From Closterium sp. NIES-65 (taxonomy: Eukaryota; Streptophyta; Zygnematophyceae; Desmidiales; Closteriaceae), in assembly GCA_948144175.1 (NCBI GenBank), contig CANXME010002496.1:1-64000 (forward strand): DNA of 64,000 nt. The letters are read 5' to 3'. This document shows, in pieces, positions 41,025 through 50,380 of the stretch. The notes beneath the pieces are model-generated. The model saw only the letters and a list, made by a program, of their open reading frames with translations. It ran no database searches and had not been told where the DNA came from. The translations under genes were made by a program, and so were the position numbers. The stretch's first letter is position 1. The number at the start of each line of letters is the position of its first letter.

Positions 41025-42671
41025 TTACGGGACAGTAATACTAACATTGCTCTCATCATGGCGGGCATTGCTAGCCCTAGAAGGACTCAAAGCCTTCACC
41101 TTATCCCCATACTCCCTAGGCACCAGAAACACCAGGCAGTACGCCACACTAACAACACAAGCACCAATTATACTACCAACCCAATAAATCCAATGGTTCT
41201 CCCACACATTCGACCAGACAGCAGCGCCGAAGGAACGGGCTGGGTTCATGGAGGCTCCCGTTAGAGGAACACCCACTATGTGATCCACAAGCACGGCAAA
41301 ACCAATCATCATCGGAGCGAGGTGGGACGGACCCTTGGGGTCGACAGCAGTAGCAAAGACTGCGTAGACTAGAATGGCTGTGAGAATGATTTCAGTGAGG
41401 ACGCCTTGGCCTACAGAGACCCCGGCACCGAGCACGTGTGCACCAAGAGCGTCCTGCAGAGGAGACACACGGATGAGAGACAGAAAAATTGGTGTTAAGT
41501 TGCACAAAATCTGAAGAGAAGGTTGGAAAGGAAATGGGGTGAAAGGGGAGGAGGGAAGGCGGGGAAGGGAGACAAGGGGATGGGGGGGTGGGGGGGTTAA
41601 GGGTGGGCAGGGGAAGGGAAGAGTTGTGCTGGGGTGTAGAGAGGGGGGAAAACCCAGTGAAGGGAATGACTGGGGTGGTCAGAAAGGGACTTACATGCGT
41701 ACTGGCAGGAGTTATTGCCTTAACAAGACCAGCACCGAACACAGCGCCTATCAGCTGCGCTGCCACGTAGGCTGCTGCTGTGATGACGTCAACGAGGCCC
41801 ACTGCTAGCATGCCAAGTGTGACAGCTGGATTGATGTGTCCCCCTGAAATCCCTGATGCAGCCCCCACAGCAACCACGAGAGCAAGACCGTGTGCGATGC
41901 CAATGGAGAGTATGCGGGTCACATCCAGTCCCTGAACGAATTCACCTGCAATTCAACAGAGAAAGAGAGAAACAGGAAAAAGAATATTGGCCAACCATCT
42001 CAAGTTTCAGAAGTCTCAAAACGCAATGCGTATGGAGACTATGCGGGTCACATCCAGAACCTGAACGAACTCACCTGAAGATCAACAGGAGAAAATGAGA
42101 TGGGAGAGAAAACTAAGAACATCTGCCAGGTTCATCATGAAGCAAGCACCCAAAACTTTTCCAATTTTGTAAGGCCCAACTTCACACAGATTCTTGAACC
42201 AGACCAGATTGAAGTAAATCAACCATGGAAAGGGGAGAACACCAGCTTGAATTGAACTCACTTGAGACAGCCACTGACCCCACGCCAACGAAGATGGAGA
42301 ACATGGTTCCAACCAGCTCCGCCGTTGCGGCACAGGCAAGGTGAACCAGGTTCAGCATGTGGGCTATATGGACGGAACTCGCACAAGAGCTGCTTTTTAC
42401 TCACTTGAGACGGCCACTGACCCCACGCCAACGAAGATGAAGAACATGGTTCCAACCAGCTCCGCCGTTGCGGCACAGGCAAGGTGAACCAGGTTCGGCA
42501 TGTGGGCTATATGGACGGAACTCAGACAAGAGCTGTTTTTTACTCACTTGAGACGGCCACTGACCCCACGCCAACGAAGACGAAGAACATGGTTCCGATC
42601 AGCTCTGCCATGGCCGCACAGGCAAGGTGAACCAGGTTCGGCGGCTGAAGCCACTGCTTGAACTGAGGCAT
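41025..42671 (-). CDS. Aquaporin of tonoplast (TIP) or hybrid (HIP) type, 267 aa
   Basis: Exons 42671-42548, 41945-41695 and 41453-41025 join in phase to 267 aa, the normal size for plant intrinsic proteins. Both signature loops are present: SGGHINPAVT (Asn80) and GASMNPARSFG (Asn195). The first helix is AMAELIGTMFFVFVGVGSVA, and later helices are ILTAILVYAVFATA and WIYWVGSIIGACVVSVAYCL. The family conducts water and small solutes across the vacuolar membrane. Selectivity-filter residues read by eye are His60, His183, Ala192 and Arg198. A His in helix 5 is PIP-like while the rest is TIP-like, a combination described for the hybrid intrinsic proteins of mosses and lycophytes. Intron 1 contains two further first-exon copies and one partial second-exon copy. 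Confidence 0.9.
42030..42085 (-). repeat. Partial copy of aquaporin exon 2 start
   Basis: The acceptor (TTGATCTTCAG) and the following bases repeat the start of exon 2 (41945) with several changes. They would encode SEFVQVLDVTRIVSI before similarity stops. No matching donor follows, so it is probably an inert echo. Confidence 0.7.
42262..42501 (-). repeat. Two alternative first-exon copies of the aquaporin gene
   Basis: Copy b (42501-42405) and copy c (42358-42262) are each 97 bp. Each begins with its own ATG and ends in the same phase-1 donor (A then GTGAGT) as the main first exon at 42671-42548. They would start MPNLVHLACAATAELVGTMF and MLNLVHLACAATAELVGTMF instead of MPQFKQWLQPPNLVHL. Both keep the first transmembrane helix (copy c has FS for FF). 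Confidence 0.85.
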
Positions 42672-43918
42672 GATGCTGACGTCAGGTCGATCCGGAACAG
42701 ATTACAATAGTCCAATCGCTGGGTCGGTCAGAAGCGCGTCGGCCGCAGGTACTGAACCAGTCTCAACGAAACTGACTATGGAATTGGTTGAAATTGATTT
42801 ATCTTCTAGACTGGATCAAAGAACAGCTGGAAGACCAGGAGATTAAGCACAACGGATAATGGTCTGGACGAAAGATTTTATACTTACTAAAGCTGCAATG
42901 ACCCTCGCCGTGACGTTCGTCAGTCATCTCTTTTCACCGCGGCGGCACAAGTCCTCAAACTCCCCCTCCCCCTTGCGCGTAGCAAATGCGTGCTTTCCAC
43001 ATATCACCTCAAACCGGGCTGCCATCTGTGCGTGCGTCCCTTCCGGAACACGTCATTGTCTCCTGTTTCTCCGCGGCGGCTGAGAAACTACTTACGAAAC
43101 TTCCGCCGCCGCGACATGCGTCGTCAAAGACTCAAGTCAGTTTCGAGATACCCGAACCAACGCGCGACGATAAGATAGCTCAAGCATGGCAACGTCACAA
43201 AATTTTCAATGAGCGAGCACGTGAGCAGTCGAGAAGATTCTCCCAATCGGAGGTCGTCATCGTCAATTGCCGGGCCGATAACGTTGTCTCACGGCTGTAA
43301 GGTTCATTCGACTGCCAGCGTCAGTTGCAGAGGCTGTGAGACATCGAGCGCACGCGACGCGAGGCTTTGCCAGCACGACAGCGACCCGTCACGCTGGACT
43401 CTCCCATGCTTCTTCAGTCGACCTGAAAACATCGAAAGTGACTGACATACGTACGACCCTTGGACGATGCCATTCTCTTACACTGGACTTGAGGTAGAGA
43501 AGCCGAACAATGATAGTGACTGCCACGCTGGATCGTGCCATGTCATCACACCAAACCAAACCCGAACCTCCCCTGCTCTGCTGCGCAGCGAAGACTAGAC
43601 AAGCGGGGACAAGCAGCCATGCTTGCATGCAACGGCATGCGCGGGATCATGCTACAGGAAATGGATATGTAAATGAGCTAGATAGTCACCACCATTGTTC
43701 AGCTTCTCCACCTCAACACGAAGGTACCTCGATTTTGACGCCTGCCGTAAACGTCATGTCACGTCAACACAGGCTTTATATTAAACGTGCTTCTACGCAA
43801 ACCAAAATACACCACAATACATAAATTCAGCAATGAATACTAAAACTAATGGAAATATAACAGCAATTTGTGCAACAGAACATAATATCATATTCCGACA
43901 TATGTTCAGCACGTCCTT
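42672..43918. other. Intergenic region upstream of the aquaporin and downstream of L-aspartate oxidase
   Basis: Apart from the TATA-like word, I see nothing in it. Short open frames at 43209-43445 and 43510-43824 have no recognisable similarity or supporting splice structure. Confidence 0.5.
42883..42889 (-). promoter_or_regulatory. Possible TATA box of the aquaporin gene
   Basis: The minus strand reads GTATAAAATC here, about 215 bp upstream of the main ATG (42671). The match is good, but the distance and lack of transcript data make it tentative. Confidence 0.35.
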
Positions 43919-46900
43919 TCATTGAGGCGGAGGCTGGCTCTCCAAACGTTCTGGCTTCCTTTTTAGAGTCGGCTTCGCTTGCGGACGCAGCGGACCTCCC
44001 TGTCTCCTTGCACCACCAGCTCTCCTTTGCACTGGCCGAGCCTGCCCCGCACCCGAACCTGTCTGCCGAACCACAGGCCCAGATTGCCTCCACCACGTGG
44101 TCCACCCGAGCCTCTCCGTGGCCCCGAACCTCGCCTCTAATTCACCCGCACCATCACTATCACTCTCTCTCTCCCTTCCACCCTCCTCCCACTCATCCTC
44201 CTCTTCATCTAAACACCCCGCCACCAACACTGTATGCAGACTCGCCGATTCTGACTGCCCCGGAAAATCCGTGGTGAAATGCAATCCACGGCTCTCTCTC
44301 CTCCTCAGTGCGCTACGTACGACCAGAGACGCGACATTGATCAGATTCTCCATCTCGCACGTCTCCATTGAGACGGCGCCACGTGGCAGCAGCACATTGG
44401 TCTCCAGGTCAGCTCGCCAGGAGGACGCCAGCATGTCGATTTCCCTCTGGGCTATTCGGAGACGGTCGGTGGATCGGACAATGCCGACGTAGCGCCACAT
44501 AATAGCCTGGGGATACAATGGTGGGTGGAAAATGGAGTGGTAAGGGAGATGAAGTCAAAGAAAACTAAGGGAAAGTTTGAGGAGGAAAAATAACTTCCAT
44601 CCGTACACTAAGTCGATGAACGTGCCCCTCAGTCCATTAAAAACAGATGCCTACCTATAGTAATGACGAATGCTCTTCCAAAAAGGCTCACCTTAAGTTG
44701 CTCCCTGTACTTGGCAGTCACTCCAGCAGCAGCAACCGCTCCTGAATCCCCCTTGCTCAACCCCACCACCTTCACCTCCTCCCCCTCCCCTTCCACCTCG
44801 CCCTCCCACTCCTCCCCCCCCCACATCGTTCCATCCATATCCCTCCCATCAGGCAACCCCGCAAGCACATGATTCAGCGGCGCAGCAGCCACCGCATGTT
44901 CAATTGCCGGCTCGACTGCTCTCTGCGCAAACACCAGCGCTTCCAGCAGCGAATTCGATGCCAGACGATTCGCCCCATGGAGACCCGTGCATGCCACCTC
45001 CCCCGCCGCCCACAACCCCCGGATCGAAGTCTCCCCAAACAACCCCGTTTGGACCCCCCCGCACATGTAATGCGCGGCGGGGACAACTGGGATCGGGTCC
45101 TTGGTAATATCCACCCCCCACCGCTTGCATTCTGCTGCGATGTTCGGGAAGTGCCGGAGGATCTCGTCCGTCGGTTTGTGGCTGATGTCGAGATAGACGA
45201 ACAGATCGCCGCGCCGCTTCAGCTGGTCGTCAATGGACCGGGCGACCACGTCGCGAGGGGCGAGCTCTGCCCGCGGGTCATAGTGAAGCATGAAGCGCTC
45301 TCCCGCTTGGTTGTACAGCAGCCCGCCTGCCCCTCGAACAGCTTCGGAAATGAGGAAGGAGTTGGGGCGCGGCCCTGGGGGTTGGATGGGCAGGCCTGCG
45401 TCCGCAAGGGCTGTTGGATGGAACTGGATGAACCTGAAGGAGGGGGGATGGAGGAGAGCGGAAAGAGGAGAGAGAGGAGTGAGTTGAGCCCGTGGGCGAC
45501 CACGTCCTGGGGAGTGAGCTCTGCCTGCGGGTCGTAGTGCAGCATGAAGCACTCGCCGGCTTGGTTGTACAGCAGCCCGCCTGCTCCCCTCGCGGCCTCG
45601 GAAATGAGGAAGGAGTTGGGGCGCGGGCCGGGCGGGTGGATGGGCAGACCCGCGTCTGCCAAGGCTGTTGGGTGAAACTGGATGAACCTGAAGGGGGAAG
45701 GGTGGGGGTGGGGTGAAAACAAGGGGAGGGGGATGAGGGTGTTGCGAAGGGCATGGAGTGGGGGAGGGGCATGACAGCACTGAGTGGGGGGAGCGGGGAG
45801 GAAAGGCAGGAAAATTGGGGGGAGAGGGGGATGGGGAAGACCCAGAGGAAGAGGAAGTGGACTCACTCCATGTTTGAGATGACAGCGCCTGCACGCAAAG
45901 CCAGAGCTACACCGTCCCCAGTTGCCACCTGCACACATACATACACACACACATACACACATATGCATAGGCGGTGAGACACTGGGAGACTGAGAAACTG
46001 AAGCATCTTGAGAACAGTAACATGTGCAGGCGAGACATGAACCGGTTCCAAAAATGGAGGTGCCAAAAAAACAATCTTCGTACCGTGGGGTTGGTGGTGT
46101 TGGGGTACACGTGGCCTGCTCCCCCTGTAGCGAGCAGTGTGGATCCCGCTATAAAGCGGATGATCTGCCCCGTCTCCGTGTCCAGCGCCTCCACGCCGTA
46201 GCACGTGCTCTGCCCGCCGTCCTCCTGTAGATACCAAGGAGGAAGGGAGTGGGGAAAGAGTGGGAATGTTGATGCTCTGCTTCCTTGATCTGCCCCGTCT
46301 CCGTGTCCCGAGCCTCCACGCCGTAGCACGTGCTCTGCCCGCCGTCCTGCTGTAGATACCAAGGAGGAAGGGAGTGGGGTAAGAGTGGGAATGTTGATGC
46401 TCTGCTTCCTTGATCTGCCCCGTCTCCGTGTCCAGCGCCTCCACGCCGTAGCACCTGCTCTGCCTGCCGTCCTCCTGCAGGGGTGGTGAAAGGGGGAGGG
46501 TAGGGAAGAGGGAAGCGTGGGGAAAGAGTGGGGTTACTGATGCTCGAGCTTCTTCAAGCATAATCTGCCCCGTCTCTCTGTCCAATGCCTCCACGCCATA
46601 GCACGTGCTCTGCCCGCCGTCCTCCTGCAGTGGTGATAAAGGGAGGGGGGGGGGGGGGGGGGGGGGGGGGTGTGGTGGGAGCGTGGGGAAATAGCGGAGA
46701 GATTGATACTCAGTCGATCTGCCCTGTCTATTCGTCCAGTGCCGTGCCTCCACGTCATAACACGTGCTCTTCTACAAGGGTTGAAAAAAGGGGTGAGCGA
46801 GACCGACAAAGGGCCCCATGCAACAAATTGAGACACAAATGGGCTGTGGGGAATGAGGAGAAGTTTGGCTCAGTGGAATGATGTCAAGCCGTATGCCCGC

Positions 46901-48351
46901 CTCTGCAGCTGCCTCTGGCGCTGCTTCAGGCGCTGTGTCTGGTGCTGCTTCAGGCGCTGTGTCTGGTGCTGCTTCAGGCGCTGTGTCTGGTGCTGCTTCA
47001 GGCGCTGTGTCTGGTGCTGCTTCAGGCGCTGTGTCTGGTGCTGCTTCAGGCGCTGTGTCTGGTGCTGCTTCAGGCGCTGTGTCTGGTGATGCTTCAGGCG
47101 CTGTGTCTGGTGCTGCTTCAGGCGCTGTGTCTGGTGCTGCTTCTGGCGCTTCTTCTGCCCTACACCTGCCGCTGCCTCTGCCTCAGCCCTACATTGCCCC
47201 TAACCCTAATAGAAAAGGGCTTCTCTGCTCCTCTGTGTGGCCCACTCCAATGTCCCCATCCCGTCTCCCTCCCCTCTCTTCGCCTCGACGTCTCCTCCTC
47301 TCTCCCTTCTACGCCTCTCTCACCTGCCACGTCAGCAGGTCGATCGCCATGTGGTGTTCAAACATATCGATCCACTTCGTCTTCAAGTTCTGAGACATCT
47401 AAGCACTCGCCGTCACTCCCCTGCCCTCCTCTACGCTCTCTATTCCTCTCTATCTCTTCATTACTCCTCCCTACTCCTCTCTATTCCTCTCCACGCCTCT
47501 CTCACCTGTCGCGTGAGAAGGTCGATCGCCATGTGGTGTTCAAACATGTCGATCCGCTTCGTCTTCTGCGCGGCCGTCAGCAGCGCGCGCTGAATCTCCC
47601 GCCCGGTCACGTCCGCCGCGTGAACGATCCGCGAGTGCGAGTGCCCCCCCTCGCGCGCAAGCAGCAGCCGCCCGTCATCCCCGCGGTCGAAGCTTGCGCC
47701 CATGCGCATCAGCTCGCGAACGCGCTCCGGGCCCTCGCGGCAAACCACCTCCACGACTTCCACGTCATTTAAATACGCGCCCGCCACGATCGTATCCGAG
47801 ATATGATTCTCGATCGAATCTAGCGGATCGAGGACCGCGCTCACGCCGCCCTGCGCGTAGTTCGTGCTGCCCTCCTGCGGCTCGGCTTTCGTCACCACCG
47901 CTACAGTGCCCTTCGCCGCGACGCCTAGCGCGAATCGGAGGCCGGCAATGCCGCTCCCAATAACCACGTAGTCGTATAGCTTGGTCTCCGGTGGGGGGAC
48001 TTCCGCCGCTCCCGCGCCTGCTTGCGCTTCCGCGCGCACACGAGTGCGGCCCGCCAGTGCTTCCGCTGAGAGGGATGGGCGCGGGGAAGCGGCACGCGGG
48101 GCGCTGAGGGCATCCGCGCAAGGAGCCAGCCAGAGGCGCTTGGCTTGCAGTGGGACGGGGAGTGCTGACGTGGCAACAGCTGCAGTACCGGAAGTAGCGC
48201 AGCTTGGCTGTATGAGGAAGGGGAAAGGTATGGGAGAATGGGGGGAAGCGAGGAGGGGTGGAGGAAGAAGGGGGTGCGGGGAGGGAAAGATGGGGTTGGG
48301 GGACGAGAAAGAAGAGGGTGAGGGAGGAGAAACAGGCGAGGGTACTTTCAT
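43919..48351 (-). CDS. L-aspartate oxidase, plastid type
   Basis: Converts L-aspartate to iminoaspartate with FAD and oxygen, the first step of plastid NAD synthesis in plants. Exons with consistent phases are 48207-47506, 46224-46084, 45928-45867, 45433-44692 and 44506-43919 (745 codons). The first of these carries an Ala/Ser/Arg-rich transit-like segment, then [18 protein letters not shown] (Rossmann FAD motif) and [15 protein letters not shown]. The next gives [18 protein letters not shown], then [43 protein letters not shown] and [19 protein letters not shown], the usual succinate dehydrogenase/AO family blocks. The last gives [14 protein letters not shown] and a long charged tail. The start is unsure: either ATG 48351 read straight through a Pro/Ser-rich stretch, or a tiny exon ATGAAA before a donor. 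Introns hold several exon echoes. Confidence 0.88.
45506..45687 (-). repeat. Tandem copy of an L-aspartate oxidase exon 5' part
   Basis: This repeats the start of the exon at 45433, including its pyrimidine tract and acceptor: [16 protein letters not shown], then [20 protein letters not shown]. It runs without a donor straight into the pyrimidine tract of the downstream copy, in another frame. Only splicing to 45433 gives a full protein, so this copy must be skipped or gives a dead-end transcript. Confidence 0.8.
46287..46775 (-). repeat. Four extra copies of an L-aspartate oxidase exon start
   Basis: The first about 65 bp of exon 46224-46084 ([18 protein letters not shown]) recur at about 46350-46287, 46472-46410, 46623-46560 and, more diverged, 46770-46715. 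Most copies keep a CAG acceptor at their start. Similarity stops after the GQI codons, where each copy continues into similar intron-like sequence. They are separated by about 120-150 bp of pyrimidine-rich intron sequence (minus strand). Confidence 0.8.
46915..47150. repeat. 24-bp minisatellite in an L-aspartate oxidase intron
   Basis: The unit GCTGTGTCTGGTGCTGCTTC followed by AGGC is repeated about ten times with one or two base changes. The open frames it produces in several registers are repeat artefacts. Confidence 0.9.
47335..47395 (-). repeat. Echo of the 3' end of the FAD exon of L-aspartate oxidase
   Basis: It encodes [20 protein letters not shown] followed by the same donor (GTGAGAG) as the true exon end at 47506 ([20 protein letters not shown]). 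This is an exon end repeated inside the intron, in contrast to the exon starts repeated at 46287-46775. Confidence 0.8.
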
Positions 48352-48431
48352 TCCTCGTCTCTTAAATCCGTTATGTGAGAGCTGGAGGTATGCATGTAGC
48401 GTCCTCTGGTATAGCCTCCAAACAACACTTG

Positions 48432-48636
48432 ATGACAAAGTGAAAATATTGTCAGAGGCAAATCCAAAAAGGGGGTCCATTTCACACAAGTGTTAACCAC
48501 GATTGTCTTTTCTCGAATGCCAGCCAATATCACGTACCCGAAAAGCATCGTCATTGCGACGAGTGATCCGCCATTGCTGGGACCTCCTTCCATGCTTGGA
48601 CCGGCGATCTTGCGCTGCAGCCTGGAAAAACAAAAC
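48432..48636 (-). other. Possible exon with one membrane helix
   Basis: A CAG acceptor-like site (TTGTTTTTCCAG) at about 48625 on the minus strand is followed by an open stretch. This has MEGGPSNGGSLVAMTMLFGY and continues VILAGIREKT, one hydrophobic helix. It could be an exon of a small membrane protein gene with upstream sequence near 48800-49200, or a 5' part of the oxidase transcript. I do not recognise it. Confidence 0.25.
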
Positions 48637-48639
48637 CAC

Positions 48640-50380
48640 ATACACAAAGGTTGTGTGAGCAGATTTATTTTTTGGATCAGCCGTTTCTTTGTTTCTTTAA
48701 AAACCCACTTGGTTATAGTAGCAGAAGCTCTTTCACCGACTTAACAATACTTGATATCAAGTTATAGGCTAATAGAAAGAAAAAGAGGGAAATGTACTAG
48801 CGGAATCTCGTACCTTCCATACCTAGTAAATGCTGGTCACTAACGGGGAGCATCGACGCAGAGCTAACGCATGTCAGAAAGAGATACCCGCGGATCCAAT
48901 CCGAGCAAGCCACATTGACCAGAAAGCTAGTGTGCGACACGCATATCCCTTTCTGATCGATTTCAATCCCTACGACCAGCAACCTAACGCGCTTTACGCA
49001 CATCCTTTTCTGTTCGATTTCAATCCCTCTGACCAGCAAGCTAGCCTGCTATCACCAAGTTTCGACTTCAATCTCTATGCGAGCTCTGGACTGCCTGTCG
49101 GAAAAGCACGCACCTGGTGCAAGGAGCACACGGACGGTCCAGTCGCTGCGAGAGCCTCCATGGTTCTCACGTGACCCGGCTGCAAACTAGCTCGAAGGTA
49201 GCCTGGTCTAAACCTAGCTACAGCGAGACCAGTACACAGCAGATTTGACCCCTGACCAGGACAGATGAACGCATGTAGGAGAAGCCGAAAAAGAAGAAAA
49301 TCACTCTGAAGCAATCCCAAGCTAAATACTGTAGAACAGTTGTGATTTCAAGGCCAGAGCATGTCTGTAAACCCGAGGTCTCCTGAACCTGTTCCCGAGG
49401 AGCATGGAAGGCAAAAGCGTGAAGCGGATTGGACGATGCCGAGATATATTGGGCTGGGGAGCCATTGGGCAGCCAACCGCAGTCCAATCAGCCGCATGCA
49501 AGCTGAGCCAGTTGAGCCACAACACCAGCAATTCTATAAGAGCCACGTTTACCGAGTTGGAGGGGTTATCTTCGGAATTCAAACGTTTATTTCGAAGCTT
49601 CAAGAGTGAGTTTTAGCCAAGCAATGCCACTACGTTTCGCAACGGGCTTGTGGCTTGGGTGACGTGTGGTGGTCGTCAAGCGTTTCTAGCGGGGATTCGT
49701 CAGCTTCAGGAGAAGGTGGTTGTTGCAACCAATTCTGATGGATTGCGTGGCGCACGCTAAATGGGCGATGACCCAGAAGCTTCGGAAAGTGGATTTGATG
49801 GCGGGGCCTTGTCGAAGCTCGTCCATCCGTCAGATCGTGGAGGAGGTGAGCAGAAGGGGAGAGCATGATCAAGGACACAAATGCAGGGTAGACTTGAGGT
49901 AAAAATCCGTTCCTTCTCTGGGCAGGTTTTGTGGCGGTTGACCAATCCGCACGCTGCATAGCCCGAGATCGGGCACCTGAATTTGAATGCGGTGTGCGCT
50001 GGCAGCTCCTGGTTCTTCGGAAAATGTAGATGCGCCACAGCCAGTCAGTGAATCCAACGGGCCACCAAACAGTGTCTCCTGCATTTCCCGCCATCCTTCG
50101 CATCTGAAATGGATGGAACCGTGGTGTATCTGTATCAAGGTTGAATATTCAGAATAATCTGAGGCACGAAACGGAAGCATCGGTATTGAAATAAGTAGTG
50201 GCTGGGCCTGCCTCGGCGGATGTGCTCACTGTAGAAAGTTATCAAATGAAAAAAAACTCAATGATTGCCGGACACAAAATTCTTAGTGCTTGTTCTCTCT
50301 TTCCCCAAACTTTTACGGGTAAAGCATACAGACACGCTGTGCGTAATCATGCGACACTTGATTAATCACCCTGCCTAGGC
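48640..50380. other. Intergenic region between L-aspartate oxidase and the acetyltransferase gene
   Basis: No supported gene. Open stretches at 49630-50103 and elsewhere lack similarity and codon order that I recognise. Near 48950-49060 a short block (TTTCTGATCGATTTCAATCC and TTCTGTTCGATTTCAATCCC) is repeated twice. Confidence 0.5.

Noticed and set aside
49630-50103. 157-aa minus-strand frame as a gene
   Set aside because: No similarity, no splice context and irregular composition; treated as intergenic.
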